From Lindgomyces ingoldianus (taxonomy: Eukaryota > Ascomycota > Dothideomycetes > Pleosporales > Lindgomycetaceae), in assembly GCF_010093535.1 (NCBI RefSeq), contig NW_022985209.1, positions 367,399 to 431,398 of the forward strand: a stretch of DNA of 64,000 bases, written 5' to 3'. The position numbers and the translations under genes are program-made. Shown one piece after another: positions 1 through 13,268 of this stretch (positions within the stretch are counted from its first letter, which is position 1; every line of letters begins with the position of its first letter). The notes under the pieces are model-generated. The model was not told the origin of the DNA. It did no database searches and was given only the letters and a program-made list of their open reading frames with translations.

Positions 1-391
1 TAAGTTTATATAATATAAAGTTAAGTAAAATCTGTTTTTTAAAATATACTAGGTTAGTTAGTTATAATCTTTTTATTAGTGTATATATTTTTTATATTTT
101 TTTTAAAAAAATGTATACTTAATATAAGTATAGTTTTATATTAATTTATATATAGTTTACTTTAGTATATGTTATATAAAATATATTTAAATTATAGTTA
201 GCTATATTTATTCTATATTTTTAGCTATATTAGTATGTTAAGGATTAGCATTAGCTATATTAGTGTGTTAGAGATTAGCATTAGCTATGCTTAGTTACAG
301 GCTATAATTAGTTACATGCTATAGTTAAATATTATTATTATATGTCTATTACCTATCTAATAATAATTTGCTAAGCATTATGCTACAACTA
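1..391. other. AT-rich RIP-degraded DNA, no gene
   Basis: The stretch is TA-rich with no open frame of note. A short imperfect tandem motif (attagcattagctatatta and variants) recurs around 225-300. It is probably the remains of a transposable element, but no family can be named. Confidence 0.6.
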
Positions 392-682
392 TATAACAGC
401 GCAGGCAAGACAATAGGTCTAAATGCAGTAGGAATCTAGTTAGAGGCATATAGAAGTGCGTGGGGACTTAGAACCTAGGAATGCTATTAACACCTATACG
501 CCTTATATAAAAAATATTAGAAAACTACTAAGCTAGCTAAAAAAAAAAAGGTGTAACTAAATATTTAAAAAAATAAAAGTAACTATAAAAGATAAAGTTA
601 AGTTATAGTTAAAGCTAATATAAAAACTTATTAGATAAGTTCTAAGCAACTTAAGATAAAATAATTTATAAAAATTATTATA
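392..682 (-). mobile_element. Solo LTR of the chromovirus family (RIP-mutated)
   Basis: This is the reverse complement of the LTR that flanks the 8979-17659 element. It starts tataacagcgcaggcaagac (TGTAAC with G-to-A change) and ends ttattata. A perfect 5-bp TSD, aacta, lies at 387-391 and 683-687, so this is a true solo LTR left by LTR-LTR recombination. Nearly all differences from the cleaner copies are C/T or G/A transitions. Confidence 0.88.
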
Positions 683-687
683 AACTA

Positions 688-964
688 TTCTTTAACCTAA
701 ATAACTTACTATAAAGATAGAATAGTAAGTAACATAAATAGCACTAAAAGTAAGCGTTTAAAGATAGAAGTGTATTATAAGAGGGATAAATTGCTACTAG
801 GCCTTACTTGTTAGAATTTATGCTTATATACAAAGTACAGGTCATGTGACCTCTAAACAGGTTAGGGGAGGCCATACTAGCCCGCTCTAGGACATCCGGC
901 CTTACACCTACCTTAATGTGCTAACTATTGCTCTAAGCAAGCTTTGCTTTTACAGATCATTTAT
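688..964. other. Spacer with a small normal-composition patch
   Basis: No gene is seen. The part around 840-950 has near-normal base composition inside AT-rich DNA. Its right border merges into the Fot1-like element that follows. It may hold the displaced or replaced 5' end of that element. Confidence 0.4.
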
Positions 965-2764
965 AAACTGTTGTAGTATTTTATATTTCTAATAACACTA
1001 CTTAAACATGTTAAAGAAACATTAAATGTAGCTTACACTTTAAGCTTTTAAATAAAATATAACACTTTTTAAGCAACACACTGCAGCTATCTATAGGGTT
1101 TTTTAAAAAATAATAAGTAACTAACACGCTAGATAACTTTTCTAAGCTAATTATATAGCTAACTTATAAAAGCTAGATAATAATAAAAAGTAGGTAATTA
1201 TTTAGCACATACTTAAGCTAAATACACAAGGATTTCCCCCCTAGCTAGTTGCTATAGCTAATATAGCTAATTTTTTACACGCTAAGTGTAATATAAGCTA
1301 TATTAGTATAAACTAGCTTAATATATTTATTAAGTATTACTTAAAGCTTAAAGTAAAGTTTAAGTGTAAGTATAACTATAAAAAAGCCTTTTATAAAAAT
1401 TTTATAGTAATTTAAAGCTAGTTTAACTTTATAAAAAATATTAAAGCTAAGTATAGCATCTAAAATAACAACATGTACAACTTTAATAAAATAGAGTTTA
1501 TAATAAGCTAGATATCTACTAGAGCAGTTATTATAAGTTTAAAAAAATAAGAATAGCTAAAAGCAGTCTAGCTAGGTAACTAGAAGTAGACAATAGCTAT
1601 CTAGGGCATTAATGCTAAAAAGTAGGCTATTCTGCTTTTTATTATTTTTTAGAGTAGTAACTACTTTTTAAACTAGTATAAAAAGAAAAATCTACTTTAA
1701 AATTAAGTTATTATAATCTCTAAGCGCAGCTAGACTACTAATTAGCTTAGTCTAGACTAGTTAAAGCACTTTAATATGTATATAAAGAAGTGTACTATTA
1801 GCAGCTACTGTCTACTAGTTATTAATAGCTATAAAAGCTATAACTTACTTTATTTTTAGTAATAGTATAAAAATAATAAGATTATTATTATTTATATACT
1901 TTTTTACTTATTACACTTTTTATAGCTACTTAATGTAAGTTATTTTACTTTTTTAAAAAAGGTGTATAAGCGCTAAGCTAAAAACCTTATACACAACTAA
2001 ATTACTTATATTATAAAAATAAAGTTTCTACTATACTTTAAAGCAGCCTATAATAGTATAATTACTTTTAGTAATATTTAAAAAAGTGTTTAAAACGCTA
2101 GATTAGTTTCTTTTAACTTATAATAAGTTATAATAAGCTTTAATATAAAGTTGTGCACTTTATTACTACTACTACTTATATATAATAAGCTCTAGCAGTT
2201 ATAAACTCTAAGTAATACTTTAAAACTTAGGTTATAATTAATGCTTATAAAAATAAAAATTTAAAAGTATATAAATAGTTTACTAACTTTTATAGTTAAA
2301 GTGTTTAAAAAAGTTTTAAAAAAGGCAGCAATAATTATGTATAAGCTAGTGTTAGGGTAATAGAAAATTACTAAGCTTTAAGCAGCTAATAAAGCTGCTA
2401 TGTAATATAAATTATATAAAAAAAGTAAATTAAAGTAAAAAGAACTTTAATAATTTAAAAAAGCTTACACTTAATAGCTCTAAAGAAGTTTAGAGCGCGC
2501 AGTAACAGAAAAAAGGCAAAAAAGTAGGTGTAAGCTAAAGTAGGTAAGCTATTCTAAAGGCGCTGCAGATAGTGCAATTAGACTAGGCATAACACATAAA
2601 TGTGTAAGTAAAAAGTAAAAGTAGTATCTAAATAATATTCTAGGCTGTACTATACTATATAGTGCTAGAGCGGGTTGTTATAGGCTATAATAGAGTTTGT
2701 TAGGGTAGGGTCTTAGCAAAAGTAAGCAACTTAGGTTTGTAAGCAACTCGCCTGTGAAGTACGT
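965..2764 (+). mobile_element. Fot1-like DNA transposon, family 2, RIP-degraded, 5' end lost
   Basis: From about 965 the sequence is colinear with the other family-2 copies (57724 onward) and, more distantly, with the Fot1-type element at 13188. The right end has the family-2 terminal repeat and stops at acgt (2761-2764), followed by the TA target dinucleotide. The left terminal repeat is not visible. Degenerate transposase frames run on the plus strand and are full of TAA/TAG stops. The copy extends past the point where the fold-back copies turn round, so it represents the long parental form. The parental transposase would be a pogo/Fot1-clade DDE enzyme. Confidence 0.7.
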
Positions 2765-2766
2765 TA

Positions 2767-3335
2767 AAGTTTTATAAATAACTTAAGTAATAAATTTTTT
2801 AGTATAAGGACTTTAAAGATACTAAAGCTAATGCGCTATTACTATAACAGCGCTTTAATAATAAGAAGTAGATATTAAGAAGAAGTAAAAATATAGCCTA
2901 TATTTAAAGCAATGCTTTTTCTAATAGTAGTTTTAAAAATTAACTAAGCAGTCGCTTTTATAGCTTTTAATATAACTATCTTATAGTTATACTTTTATAA
3001 GCTTTGTCTATTGTCTCTACAACTACAACTACTCTATTTTCGCTACATTAATTCAACCTTCTCTGCCTAACATAGCACTAGTGCACAGAAGCATCTTAGT
3101 TACTTCTAACATCACAGCCTTGTAATACACTTAAAGAGTTTTTCTAAAAGCGTTTTATATTTTTATAGTAGAGGTATTCTTTGTTTTTAAAGAGGGTTTT
3201 TTTTTCTTTAGTCGTGTATTTCTACTGTTATTTTCTTTAATTATGCTTTCTTAAGTATATTTTTACTTTACTGAAGTCTCTTAAGCGTTTTAAGTTTTCT
3301 ATTAGTTTCTTTAGTGTTTATTTTCAAGTTCAAGC
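2767..3335. other. AT-rich degraded DNA, no gene
   Basis: This is RIP-like AT-rich sequence with T-rich runs. Composition becomes normal abruptly at about 3330-3345, which marks the edge of the first gene island. No element family is recognised. Confidence 0.5.
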
Positions 3336-5022
3336 GGGGCAGTTAGGTCAGCGTTGTCAGCGGGACCTCGAACACGAACAGTTACCACTACATCACCGCA
3401 GCACAGGCCGCTCCACGCTGACCTGGCTCAATACCTCTACCTCAGCACCGCAGAGAATTCTGAGACCCATGTGTGCATAATTCGCAGCGTGAATAGAACG
3501 GATGAGAATTCCCCATCACCACGCCATGAGGCAGAGAATGAGGCATTGCGTGGCCCGTAACATTGGTTCACGTGCGACAAATTGAACTATTCTTCATTCT
3601 TAATCTGCAAAGTAGGTGGATTTCGATAGAACTATGTCTGAACTCCTTCGATATACTTCTGATGCGCCTGAAGAGGTGCCATTCACGGTCGTTTTCGTCT
3701 GGAGCGCACCTCGGAGAGACAGGCGACCGAAGCCACTAAGTCGCCACCTCTCGGTCCATTAGATGATGAAGGACCACCGACGATATGACCACAAACTCCA
3801 CCTTCAAGACTAATTACCCTTCAAGCCATGGCATCTTACCGGCATCTTACCGTAGTCGCACAGCAAAGGCCTCGGCTGCCCTGGGTTTCTTGCGGTGAAA
3901 AATACTTCTTTAAATTCAACGGTGCCCCAGCGATGACCCCGGCCTGCCATTATTAGAGGCTGCCTATGATGTAACCGGGTGTGCGCTGGAGCTAGGATAA
4001 ACAGCGCGCGGATCATAGGCATCTGACCGCAACCTTCAGGAAGGCATTCCTTCGCCTGACGTGTCGATTCACACCTGCACACCCCTAGGCATCACAAATT
4101 ATGGCATACGTCTCCCCCGCTACTCATTTCATCTTTAAAGCGCGCGCGATCCGAAAACCCCGAGACCGGCCGTACAACGTATTAGATACACCTGCGGCTC
4201 CTGGCCTTGGTCCTTCTCATCTCCGCCCGCTACCCTTTCGAATTCTCACCCCGTCCGGCATCGAGTCGCCTGGGTTCACCCTCAGTTGCAGGCACTCTTA
4301 AACAGACCGGCTTCTGTATTGGGGGAAATAAGGCGGCAGTTGCCGCAACTTCCGTTTGTTCTACCAGAGACAGTGCAACTATGAGCTTCCAACGTGCGAT
4401 GTCGCCCACAAAACATGGAGTGAGTCTTCACTTGAATCGGTTCGGGTAAAATCTTACCCACCATAATCTGATGGCGCATGACCATACTCTCATAGTCTCG
4501 GCCCCGCTGATTGCACAGCATGTGGTGTGGCGAACGATTTTTCGTGGAAACTTGTGTACGACTATGGGGCTAGAAACCTTGGTGCTGTGTCCTCATCTCA
4601 TGTCCTATTTTAGTTGCTTTAGTGACGAATGGCGCAATTGAATAATCCCAGGTTTAGCTAGGAACTGGTCGACTTTCTAGCGTCAACACGTCTTAGGTGC
4701 TCGAGTGATATCCAAGATCCCAACGAGTGATTGAGGTTTAGGAGACTGCCGTCGATCCCGGCGGTGTAACGTTTTCCTGTCTGCACAGCGTGTGAGTTCC
4801 TTATCTGGTAAATTACGGTCCGTGTCGTACAGACCCACACCTGCGCGCTCCGTGTAGTACGAGGTGCTCCTAGCTAGCTCTCGTGGTTCGTCACCATTCC
4901 AATACTTGATCTCAGCTCGCCTCTCTTCTTGATCGGTAGATATGTACAACTTTTGGTCTCGCTATAAGAAGATCGTCGTTCTACATTTCGTTTGCGGCTT
5001 TAGTCAAGGTTGTTTCTTATAA
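3336..5022. other. Normal-composition region without a recognised gene
   Basis: Several open frames of 60-90 codons lie on both strands, but they overlap each other, lack recognisable domains and have no plausible splice partners. I annotate none as coding. The last few hundred bases are the upstream region of the membrane-protein gene at 5023. A possible TATA-like ctataag lies near 4960. Confidence 0.45.
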
Positions 5023-6373
5023 ATGGCGGCCAATTCTACTTTAGCAAGAGCACTTCCAGCTTGGACACCTCCACCTTTCCTCCATAACCCTAACTGCGAT
5101 TATGCAGCGGCATGGCTAGCAACTCCTAATGACACAATAGAGTCTGTTGTCACGGTCATGAATGACATGTGTAACACCACGGGATTACCCGATCCAACGG
5201 ATTCTCAATGGATCCAGTGGTACCTCTCGGATATATCGGATATAAAAGTGGACGAGCTTTTTAATTATACTATTGAGAATTGCACCAAGTCGCTCTGCCG
5301 TGAGTTTAAGTGGGAAGGGAACTCTGACCTTGCCGGAAGAGGCGTGAGTATCTTGAAATGGGCAAAACTACAAAGGGGTTTATCTAACTTTCCGGTATAG
5401 ATGATGGTGACATACTGGCTGGAAGGAGCGCTTGCCTGCGTCTACGCTATGTTCTTATACGCGGAGCGGACGGCGCGCTTCAGGAAATGGACGACTGCGC
5501 CACCAATTCTGCTGGATCTGAGCACTGCGGTTATTGACTCTTCTGCAGAATTCTTGAGTAGCATGCTTCTGTTCTGCCTAGCGATGCTCGTGGCAGCATT
5601 ACACGGCTACGCGACTGCGCTAACCACAAAAGACGGAATTACAGAAGCCGAGAGGATTGGTTTGGTCTTCATGGCTGTATTCACTATCCTCCCTCCGATT
5701 CTAGTTCAGTGCTTGATAGGCCCCCTGCGGAGGAAAAGGTTACGAATCGGATTATGGGTCCTCATCTGTCTTCTGGCTACGTCCGTCCGAGTTTTAGCTG
5801 CGGTTACTCCATCACTGGAGATAAGTGAATTAAAATATGGCAAAGGAGATATACAAAAGCAGAATTATGAAGATCTGTGCGCACCCCAAGCCATCTACTT
5901 GTGGCGCGCATTGAAAGGATTCGAGATAATCGCGCCGGTTGCGCTTGCTTTCTCGGCCGTAACGAGGATGCCGTGGCTTCAACATTTTGAGATTTTCGAC
6001 GTGTACCGGTCTCTCAGGTGGAAGCTTCCCGCTGCCCTCAGCTTTGGTGGCATATGGGTGTTCCTGGCTATTTTTTCCGCGTATAGACAGGAACAGGGAC
6101 AGGTGAGCGGGGCTTCAAACAAAGAACGGGCATGGGGATTCGGTCAAGTCCTCGCTCTAGCCACATGGGCACCTGCTATTGTGGATTTTGTGTATATTTT
6201 CCTCTGTAAGTGTTTCATCAACTTACGGGGCGAATGCACCGCTAACATATCATTTGACAGTCGGGTCGGAAAGGGGGCTGCAAGGACGAATGCCCGAAAA
6301 TTTCAAGGTCGTTAAGATCGTAGAAGGGGCTGAGGACACTACGGTGTCGCTTTTAGTTACAAATTCTGATTAA
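5023..6373 (+). CDS. Fungal integral membrane protein, about 7 TM segments (3 exons)
   Basis: Proposed gene: join(5023..5343, 5401..6205, 6261..6373), 412 residues. Intron 1 (5344-5400, 57 bp) starts gtgagt, has a ctaac branch site and ends tatag. Intron 2 (6206-6260, 55 bp) starts gtaagt, has gctaac and ends gacag. Splicing joins DLAGRG to MMVTYWLEG and FL to GSERGLQGRMP, giving one continuous protein from two apparent ORFs. Residues 1-107 form a hydrophilic N-terminal region with four cysteines (25, 50, 87, 92) and the motif WEGNSDLAGRG just before the first membrane segment. About seven hydrophobic helices follow (near 110-127, 158-178, 193-212, 221-242, 275-294, 319-335, 354-375). This layout matches a widespread uncharacterised Pezizomycotina membrane-protein family. 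The function is unknown. The copy looks intact although it sits between RIP-damaged blocks. Confidence 0.82.
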
Positions 6374-6399
6374 TTAACCTTTCGTCTAGTGCCAAAACA

Positions 6400-7049
6400 G
6401 CTTCATGGTATTGCTCTCTATGGAGGGGAACTAGGCAATACACTAGCCACCGTGTCAGGGTGCTTTTTCCCCGGCGCGTTCTCCCCTCTCTCCAGTCCCT
6501 TTCGGCGAAACCGCTCCGCCGCCTCGCAATCCCTCCAATATTGTAACACCAACGCTAAAATTGCGAACGTTAGTCAACGTTTCTATATGGTCGTTCCCAT
6601 GCGCCTCCTCTCTACCCTCGAGCGATCGCCTATTCATTCCTTTTACCCCCTGTAGCTCTTTTGAAGCTGCACCACCAACGCCAGGTAGCTAAGCTGACCA
6701 CTGTATCTGGATACTTTGCCCAAAGCACTTTCTCATACGTGTCTAGCGCTCGCTAGTTCATGTCCTTTCCCAACCTACCTCCCCTAATTCCGTAGGACTG
6801 ACGCTAGGTTGCCCCTGGTAGCTAGTGTATCTAGATACGCGTCTCCTACCGTATCCGCTCTGGTGTTCGGCACTCGCTGAATCTTTTTCTCTGTCGACTC
6901 GCATTTGCCCCAATCCCATAGCGCTCCCGCCAGATTTTGGGCGCTATTCAGCGTCTCTGGGGGGTTCTTCCCAGGTGCCATCTTCCCCCCTTCCAATGCT
7001 CACCGGTTCGTCTACTCTGCCGCGTTGTATGTCCCTTGAAGCTGCTGCA
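6400..7049 (-). pseudogene. Broken TPR-repeat gene (kinesin-light-chain-like TPRs), 3' part
   Basis: Minus-strand reading in several frames gives degenerate 42-residue TPR units of the type fused to fungal NB-ARC/NACHT proteins, for example ETLNSAQNLAGALWDWGKCE, YLDTLATRGNLASVLRN, IETLTNVRN and HPDTVASV. The frame changes between units and stops interrupt it, so it is a relic. It continues at 7261-7289 and then at 19042-19340, on the far side of the hAT insertion. No NB-ARC or NACHT domain is visible. Normal base composition shows that the gene body itself was not heavily RIP-mutated. Confidence 0.65.
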
Positions 7050-7054
7050 CAGAC

Positions 7055-7260
7055 TCTTGCATGAGCTGAGAAGGAGTCATATGGTAAGCGAATCAACAAG
7101 GTACTGAGATCCAAACAAAGTGGATTGCACGAGTGTATTGTAAGGTCTGAGGAGCTCGATAGAGCTCTGGGCTGATTATATACTATACGAGAAAGGAGCT
7201 ATGCCTAATGAGTGAAGAGTGCAGTACATGGGTATGATATCGCGTGAGACACGTGCGACA
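7055..7260 (-). mobile_element. Solo LTR of copia-type family 2
   Basis: This matches the 202-bp LTRs at 31616 and 34688. On the minus strand it begins TGTCGCACGTG and ends CATGCAAGA. The flanks are cagac (7050-7054) and tagac (7261-7265), a 5-bp TSD with one transition. It lies inside the TPR relic, only 37 bp from the hAT insertion. Confidence 0.82.
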
Positions 7261-8978
7261 TAGACGTCAGGCTGCTAACAATCGCCAGTGTGTTAGGCAG
7301 CGTGGCCAACAGTACGTAGTACGTTACGTTTAAGCTTTTTTCTGCTAGTAACTTCTTAATTTAGTAGTACTTTTATACATAAGCAGTAAATTAATTAGCA
7401 AGTACATAACATAATAGTAACTTCTTAAAATCCTTATACTTTTGTACTTTTTATAAGAAGTTTTGTTAGTCTAGGTTAAAATTGTTCTAAGAGAAGCCTT
7501 TTAGCCTAGATAAAGTCCTCTAGAGTAGTTAATTTACTCTTTATAGCCCTATAATGTAACTAGTTCTTTTAGAGCTGTAAAGCCTTAATTATACAACCTA
7601 CTAAGTAGTTTCTATTAATTATAACTATTCTTCTACTTTTAAAAAAAGCTCTCTTATAGTTACAACTTGTTAAAAGTATACAAAGAAAATTAAAAGTAAT
7701 TTTAAAAAGTGTAAAGTAGGAGTAATAACTAACTTTAAGCTACTAAGTAAGAAGTAATTAGAATAGTAGAGATCTCTTTTTAGCTATAAAAAGGTCTTTA
7801 ATGTAGCTATTATAGTATTATTACAGCTTTATTATTTTCTACTATTTTTTATATAACCTTAACCTTATAAAAAGGCTTATGTTAATAAAGAGAGTTTGCT
7901 TATAGCCCTTATTATCATACTTGCTACTAAAGAGCTTATGCTAGTAAAGTTATAAATTTTTTTTTATTACTTTTTATTTTTTTATTAATATAGTTTTAAA
8001 AAACTGCCTTTATTAAAGCCCTAGCTTACTTATGCTATGCTAGGTGCTTACACTAGTAGTTTTTAAACTAAATAAGTTATAATTAAAAGTTAAAAATAGT
8101 TACAATAGTGTAGTATAATATAAGTAGATCTATAATAATTTTTTTTAGTATAAAGTTAGCTTTTAGATCTTAAACATAACACTATTTTTAAAGTAGTAAT
8201 TATTACTTTTACTTTTAAGCTCCTCCTCTATCTTTGTAAGCTTTATATATAGGTGCTAGAGGTTAACTATAGTTATCTAGATAGAGCTGTACTTGCTGTT
8301 ACCCTTAAGTCTTTTTATTATAAAGTAAATAGACTAGAGAAACTTAATAAAATAATTAACCTCCTTTTACTCTTTTTTAAAGATAGTTTTATAAAGAGTA
8401 GTAGCTATTAACACATTAGCGCTTTATTATTTACATAAAAACTTACTAATAAGCTCTTTTAACTTATAGCAACATAAAAGCATAAGATATATGCTATGCT
8501 AGTGTACTCTACTGTTCTAAATAAAATTAAAAGTGCTAAATCTCTAAAAAAGATTATTAGCTAAAAGTAAAGCCTAAAAAGTTATAAAGGCTAATTATTA
8601 TTTATAAGATGCTAGCACTATGTTAATAAAGTTATATAACTTACTTATACCACTCTGCTGTTAGTATAGCTTAAATTAATTATGTAGAGCAGCTTAGGCT
8701 AGAGCTTTTTTAAAAGTAGAGACTCTCTAGCTATATATAACTGCCTTAATAATAATTTAAATTATATAGCTAGCGCAGCAGATATAGTGTTTAGTAGTAA
8801 AAAGTAAGTAAAGCTTTTTAGCTAAAATTATAATAGTCTTTATATTATTATTTAACATATTATTAGTAATATAGTTATAGAATTTAAATATAATTTTATA
8901 GTTTTTAAGCACTTTAATAATCTTTAGCACTTAATTCTCTTTAGTGTAGTCTCTATATAGATTATTAAAGCTAATAAG

Positions 8979-9268
8979 TGTAACGATTCTACGAATCGTT
9001 CCATCTCGGGTCGCTCAGATCCTATCCGAAGGGTCCCTGTATCGGCCCCGACCATGACTTGACCTAGTCCCCTGCAGTTACCCCTATTCCCTTATGTATT
9101 TAGTTGCACCTCGCCCCTGTAGCTAGCTTAGTAGTTTTCTAATATCCTTTTATACTAGGCCTATAGGTGTTAATGGCATTCCTAGGTTTAGAGTCCTCAC
9201 GCACTCCTATATGCCTCTAAGTAGATTCCTACTGCATTTAGACCTATTATTTTGCCTGTGCTATTACA
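8979..9268 (+). repeat. Chromovirus 5' LTR (290 bp)
   Basis: The first part (to about 9060) keeps normal composition and includes tacgaatcgttccatctcgg. The later part has scattered C-to-T changes. Its length equals the 3' LTR. Confidence 0.93.
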
Positions 9269-12200
9269 TTATATTAGAAAACTTACTTTTACTAGTAATA
9301 GCTTTATTAATAATATTACATTAATTATTTATTTAACTATGTCTAACTCTAAAAAGTGTTTAATTTAGTTTAAGTTACTATTTTTATACACTATTATATT
9401 AAATTATTTAGTTATTATAGATAAGATCTTAAAAACTTTCTATTAACTAAAGCCTTTAGGTTTAGAACTTCTTATCCCCTATAATTAAAATTGCCTTTAG
9501 AAAAGTTATAAAGAGTGCGCTAAAGTAGAAACCTAAAGACTACTAATAACTTATTAGAATTAGAGACAACTACTAATGCCTAACTTTTAACTACTTTTAG
9601 ACCTTAGTATAAAGCTTATAACACGCTCTAGCTATAGCTAAGGCAAAATGCCTACTACTAAAGCTAAACAACTACTAACCTTAACAGCTAAACCTTTTTT
9701 TATAAGACCTAAAGCTAAAAACTTACTAGATTTAAAGTTAAGCTCTAGTAGCATAGCCTTTAAAAACTAAGTTACTTAATTAAAGGCATAAGTTAAACAG
9801 CTAACTAGATTAAAAACTATTAGTTTTAATTAACCTTTACTAACTACTAAATTACTCTTAATAATGCCTTAAATTACCTTTGCTACACTAATAGTAAGAG
9901 ACTTTTTAAGCACTTCTAAGCTTTTTTAAAGCTACCTTACTAAATGCACACTTAAAATTAAGAACTTTACAGATAGTAAAAAACTTATGTTTAAATAATA
10001 GTAAGCCTTTATTATAAATAAACTTAATATTAATTTAGATTACTATTAGAGTAAGCGCGCACGCATAGTGTTAGTATAGGGACACACTGCTAGTATTGCA
10101 AAGGAATACCTAGAGCCTAGATACCTAGCTAAATTAGATAATTTTTAGTTTAAGAATATAAAAAAAATAATTAAGCTTTTATAAACATACTTTATTACTA
10201 GTAATAAAAAGACAGAGGCGCAACAGGCGTTTTAGACTTTAAGAATAAGTAAAGAAGAAGCATTTTTTACCTTTAAAGCTTACTTTATTAGTGCTGCTAT
10301 TAAAGAGTCTATATTAAAGTTAAAATAGTTTTTTTACTTATAAAAAAAGATACTACTTAGCCTAAAAGTACTAAACTTAGGTTTTAAACACACTTAGAAA
10401 AGCTTTTTTAAGTTAATAGTATTCTACCTAACAGCTTATAATATAAAAAAAAGAAACACTTTTGCTATTTTAAAGTAAAATATTAACTATACCTAATAAT
10501 CTAATGTTAGACCTATTATAGATTAATCTTAGAAAGTTTCTAGTAATACATCTAAGGCAGTATACTATTCTAGTGCACTCTGACCTGCACCTATGTTAGT
10601 ACCCTAATCTACCCTATCTACCCACTGTTAACCTAGCTAGACACCTGCCTCTAAAAAATAGATAACTTCTAGCAACTATTATAATTATAGTAAACTAGAA
10701 CATTTTACTAGCAATTGTTTTATCTTTAAAGTATAAGAAATTAAAGTAAAGTAATAGAAATCTAAGAAAAAGTTTATAGATGTAAATAATTATAACCTAT
10801 ATCTTTTTTAAATAAAAAATAAAAACACTTAAGAAAACTTTTTATTCTAAGCTTAAATAAGTATAACTTAGTAAATATTAACTTATTACACTTATTTAAA
10901 GAAAAACATTTTTAAGTCCCTACTATTTTATGCTTAAAAGGCATTAAAGTTTAATTAAATTCTTTAGTTAATACTAGCGTATATAGTTTTTTATTTATTA
11001 ACTTAATAATAGCTAAGTTCTTATTCTAATGCCTTTATATCCTTATCTAATGTTTACTTTTTAAAGTTATAGTTAAGGGCTTTTAAGACTAAATCTAAGT
11101 TCCTGTCTACTAGTATATCTGCTTACACATGTAAATTAATAGTAGAAGAATCTAAAACTACCCTTTTATAATTATAAACTTTAGCTTATAAAATTATATT
11201 ATTAGTATTAAATAGCTATGTTGTTTTAAACTTTAACTAGATATAAAAAAAAATTAAATTATATAGTCTAATAGTTATCCTACTACTTATAAACTTTTAC
11301 TGCCCTTACTTATGCAACTAAACTAGCCTGCGCGTAATAAAAAAGTAGAGTTAGATATTAGACAACACAACGCACTATAGAAAAAAGACTACATTTAGCA
11401 GTTATGCAGCCTAATAATTAACTGCATTAAGGGTTTACTAAGGCTACTAAAATTATACTGCTCTCTTATTACTTACAGTCTAAAGACACTTAAATTATTA
11501 ATCTGCCTATCTATTAAGAAGTCTAGAATAGGTCTAAAGAACATTTATTTCTTTACTATTACTTTTATCTTAGCAAATGCTTTTTATTTTAACATAAAAA
11601 AAAGTTTTTTTTTAACTTTTATTTATAAAATTAAGTGTTTAATTAAAGACAAGTAAGCCTTACTATTAGATAATAAATGTAAAACTAAAGTATTAGTAAA
11701 CCTTTAATTACTATCTAAATACTGTTAGTACTAAAATGTATTTAGCTACACTACAGCTTACTAATTACTAGCACATTGCCTATATAACTATAAGATTGTC
11801 CTTACAGAACCTCTTTCTAATAGTTATAGCCCTTTGTACAAATAGAATGTTAAGGAACTAGAGGTAATAAAGAAGTACATTATAGATAATTTAAAATATA
11901 GCTTTATTAAGCAAAGTTAGAGCTCTTTTGCATTTTTTATTTTTTATGTACAGAAACTAAATAGCAACTTATATATCTATATTAATTACTATAAACTTAA
12001 TGCTATTACTTATAAGAATGTATATCTAATACTATGTATAGACAAACTTTTATTAAAACCTATAAAAGCAGCTATCTTTACTAAGTTTAATATTTACGCA
12101 GCCTTTAATAAAATTAGAATAGACCTAAGCTCTAAAAAGTGTACAACTTTTTAGATATAATATAGAATATATAAGTGTAAAGTTTTACTTTTTAAATTAT

Positions 12201-13268
12201 GTAATAGCCTAGCAACATACTAGCGCTATATAAATAATGTATTAATTAACTACTTAGATAACTTCTATATTGCTTATCTAGATAACATTCTTATCTACTT
12301 TAAAAATAAAGTAACTTATATCTTTTATGTTAAAAAGGTTTTAGAGAGGCTACAGTAAGCAGAATTATAAGTAAAGATTAAAAAAAGTAAATGTTATATT
12401 ACTTAAATAAAGTATCTTAGCTATATACTTTTAAACAAAGGACTAGAGGTTAACCTATAGAAAGTAGAGGTGCTACGCAACTAGTAAGCGCCTACTACTA
12501 TAATAAGTGTAAAAATTTTTCTAGGCTTTACTAGATTTTATTAGCAATTTATTCTAAAATTTTTTTATATAGTAAAACTAATTATTACACTTTAGAGTCT
12601 TACTACCCCTTTTATATAGACTTTAGAGTGTAATATAGCTTTTAAAAAGCTAAAGTCTAAGCTACTAAAAATACCTACGCTTTACTATTTTAACTTTATG
12701 TTATAAACTAAAATTAAAACTAACGCTTTTAATAGAGTAGTAGTAGAAGTCCTATCTTAGAAACATAATAATAGAAATTAGTGCCCTATTTTGTTTTATA
12801 GTAAGGTCCTATCTAGTTTAGAGCTAAACTAGAAAATACATAATAAGAAGCTATTTACAATTATTACTATGTTTAAATAATAAAAAGCTAAGCTTACATT
12901 AGCAATAATAAGCACTCTAGTATATACTAATTATTAATTATTAAAGTACTTTATAACAATAAAAGTGCTGAATGCTTATTAGGTCTGTTAAGCTAAAAAG
13001 TTAGCTTAGTATTACTTCTAAATTAAGTACACCCTTAGTAAAAATAACACTAGGGCAAACATCCTTAGCTGCTGTAAATAAGATGTAGAAAATTTAAAAG
13101 CAGCTTAAACTAATAACTAGTTAAGAGTCCTACTTAGACTACACTAACTCTACCTTTAAATTAATAAGAAATTAGCCTAGTACTATAACGTACCTAACGG
13201 GTTAGCCGGCCACACGGGTTGGCCGGCCACTTTTGCCAAGCCCCCACCAAACTCTACCTATCTACATA

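Noticed and set aside
5401..6315. A separate 304-codon membrane-protein gene starting at 5401
   Set aside because: The start lies directly after a good intron acceptor, and splicing to 5023-5343 restores the family's N-terminal motif.
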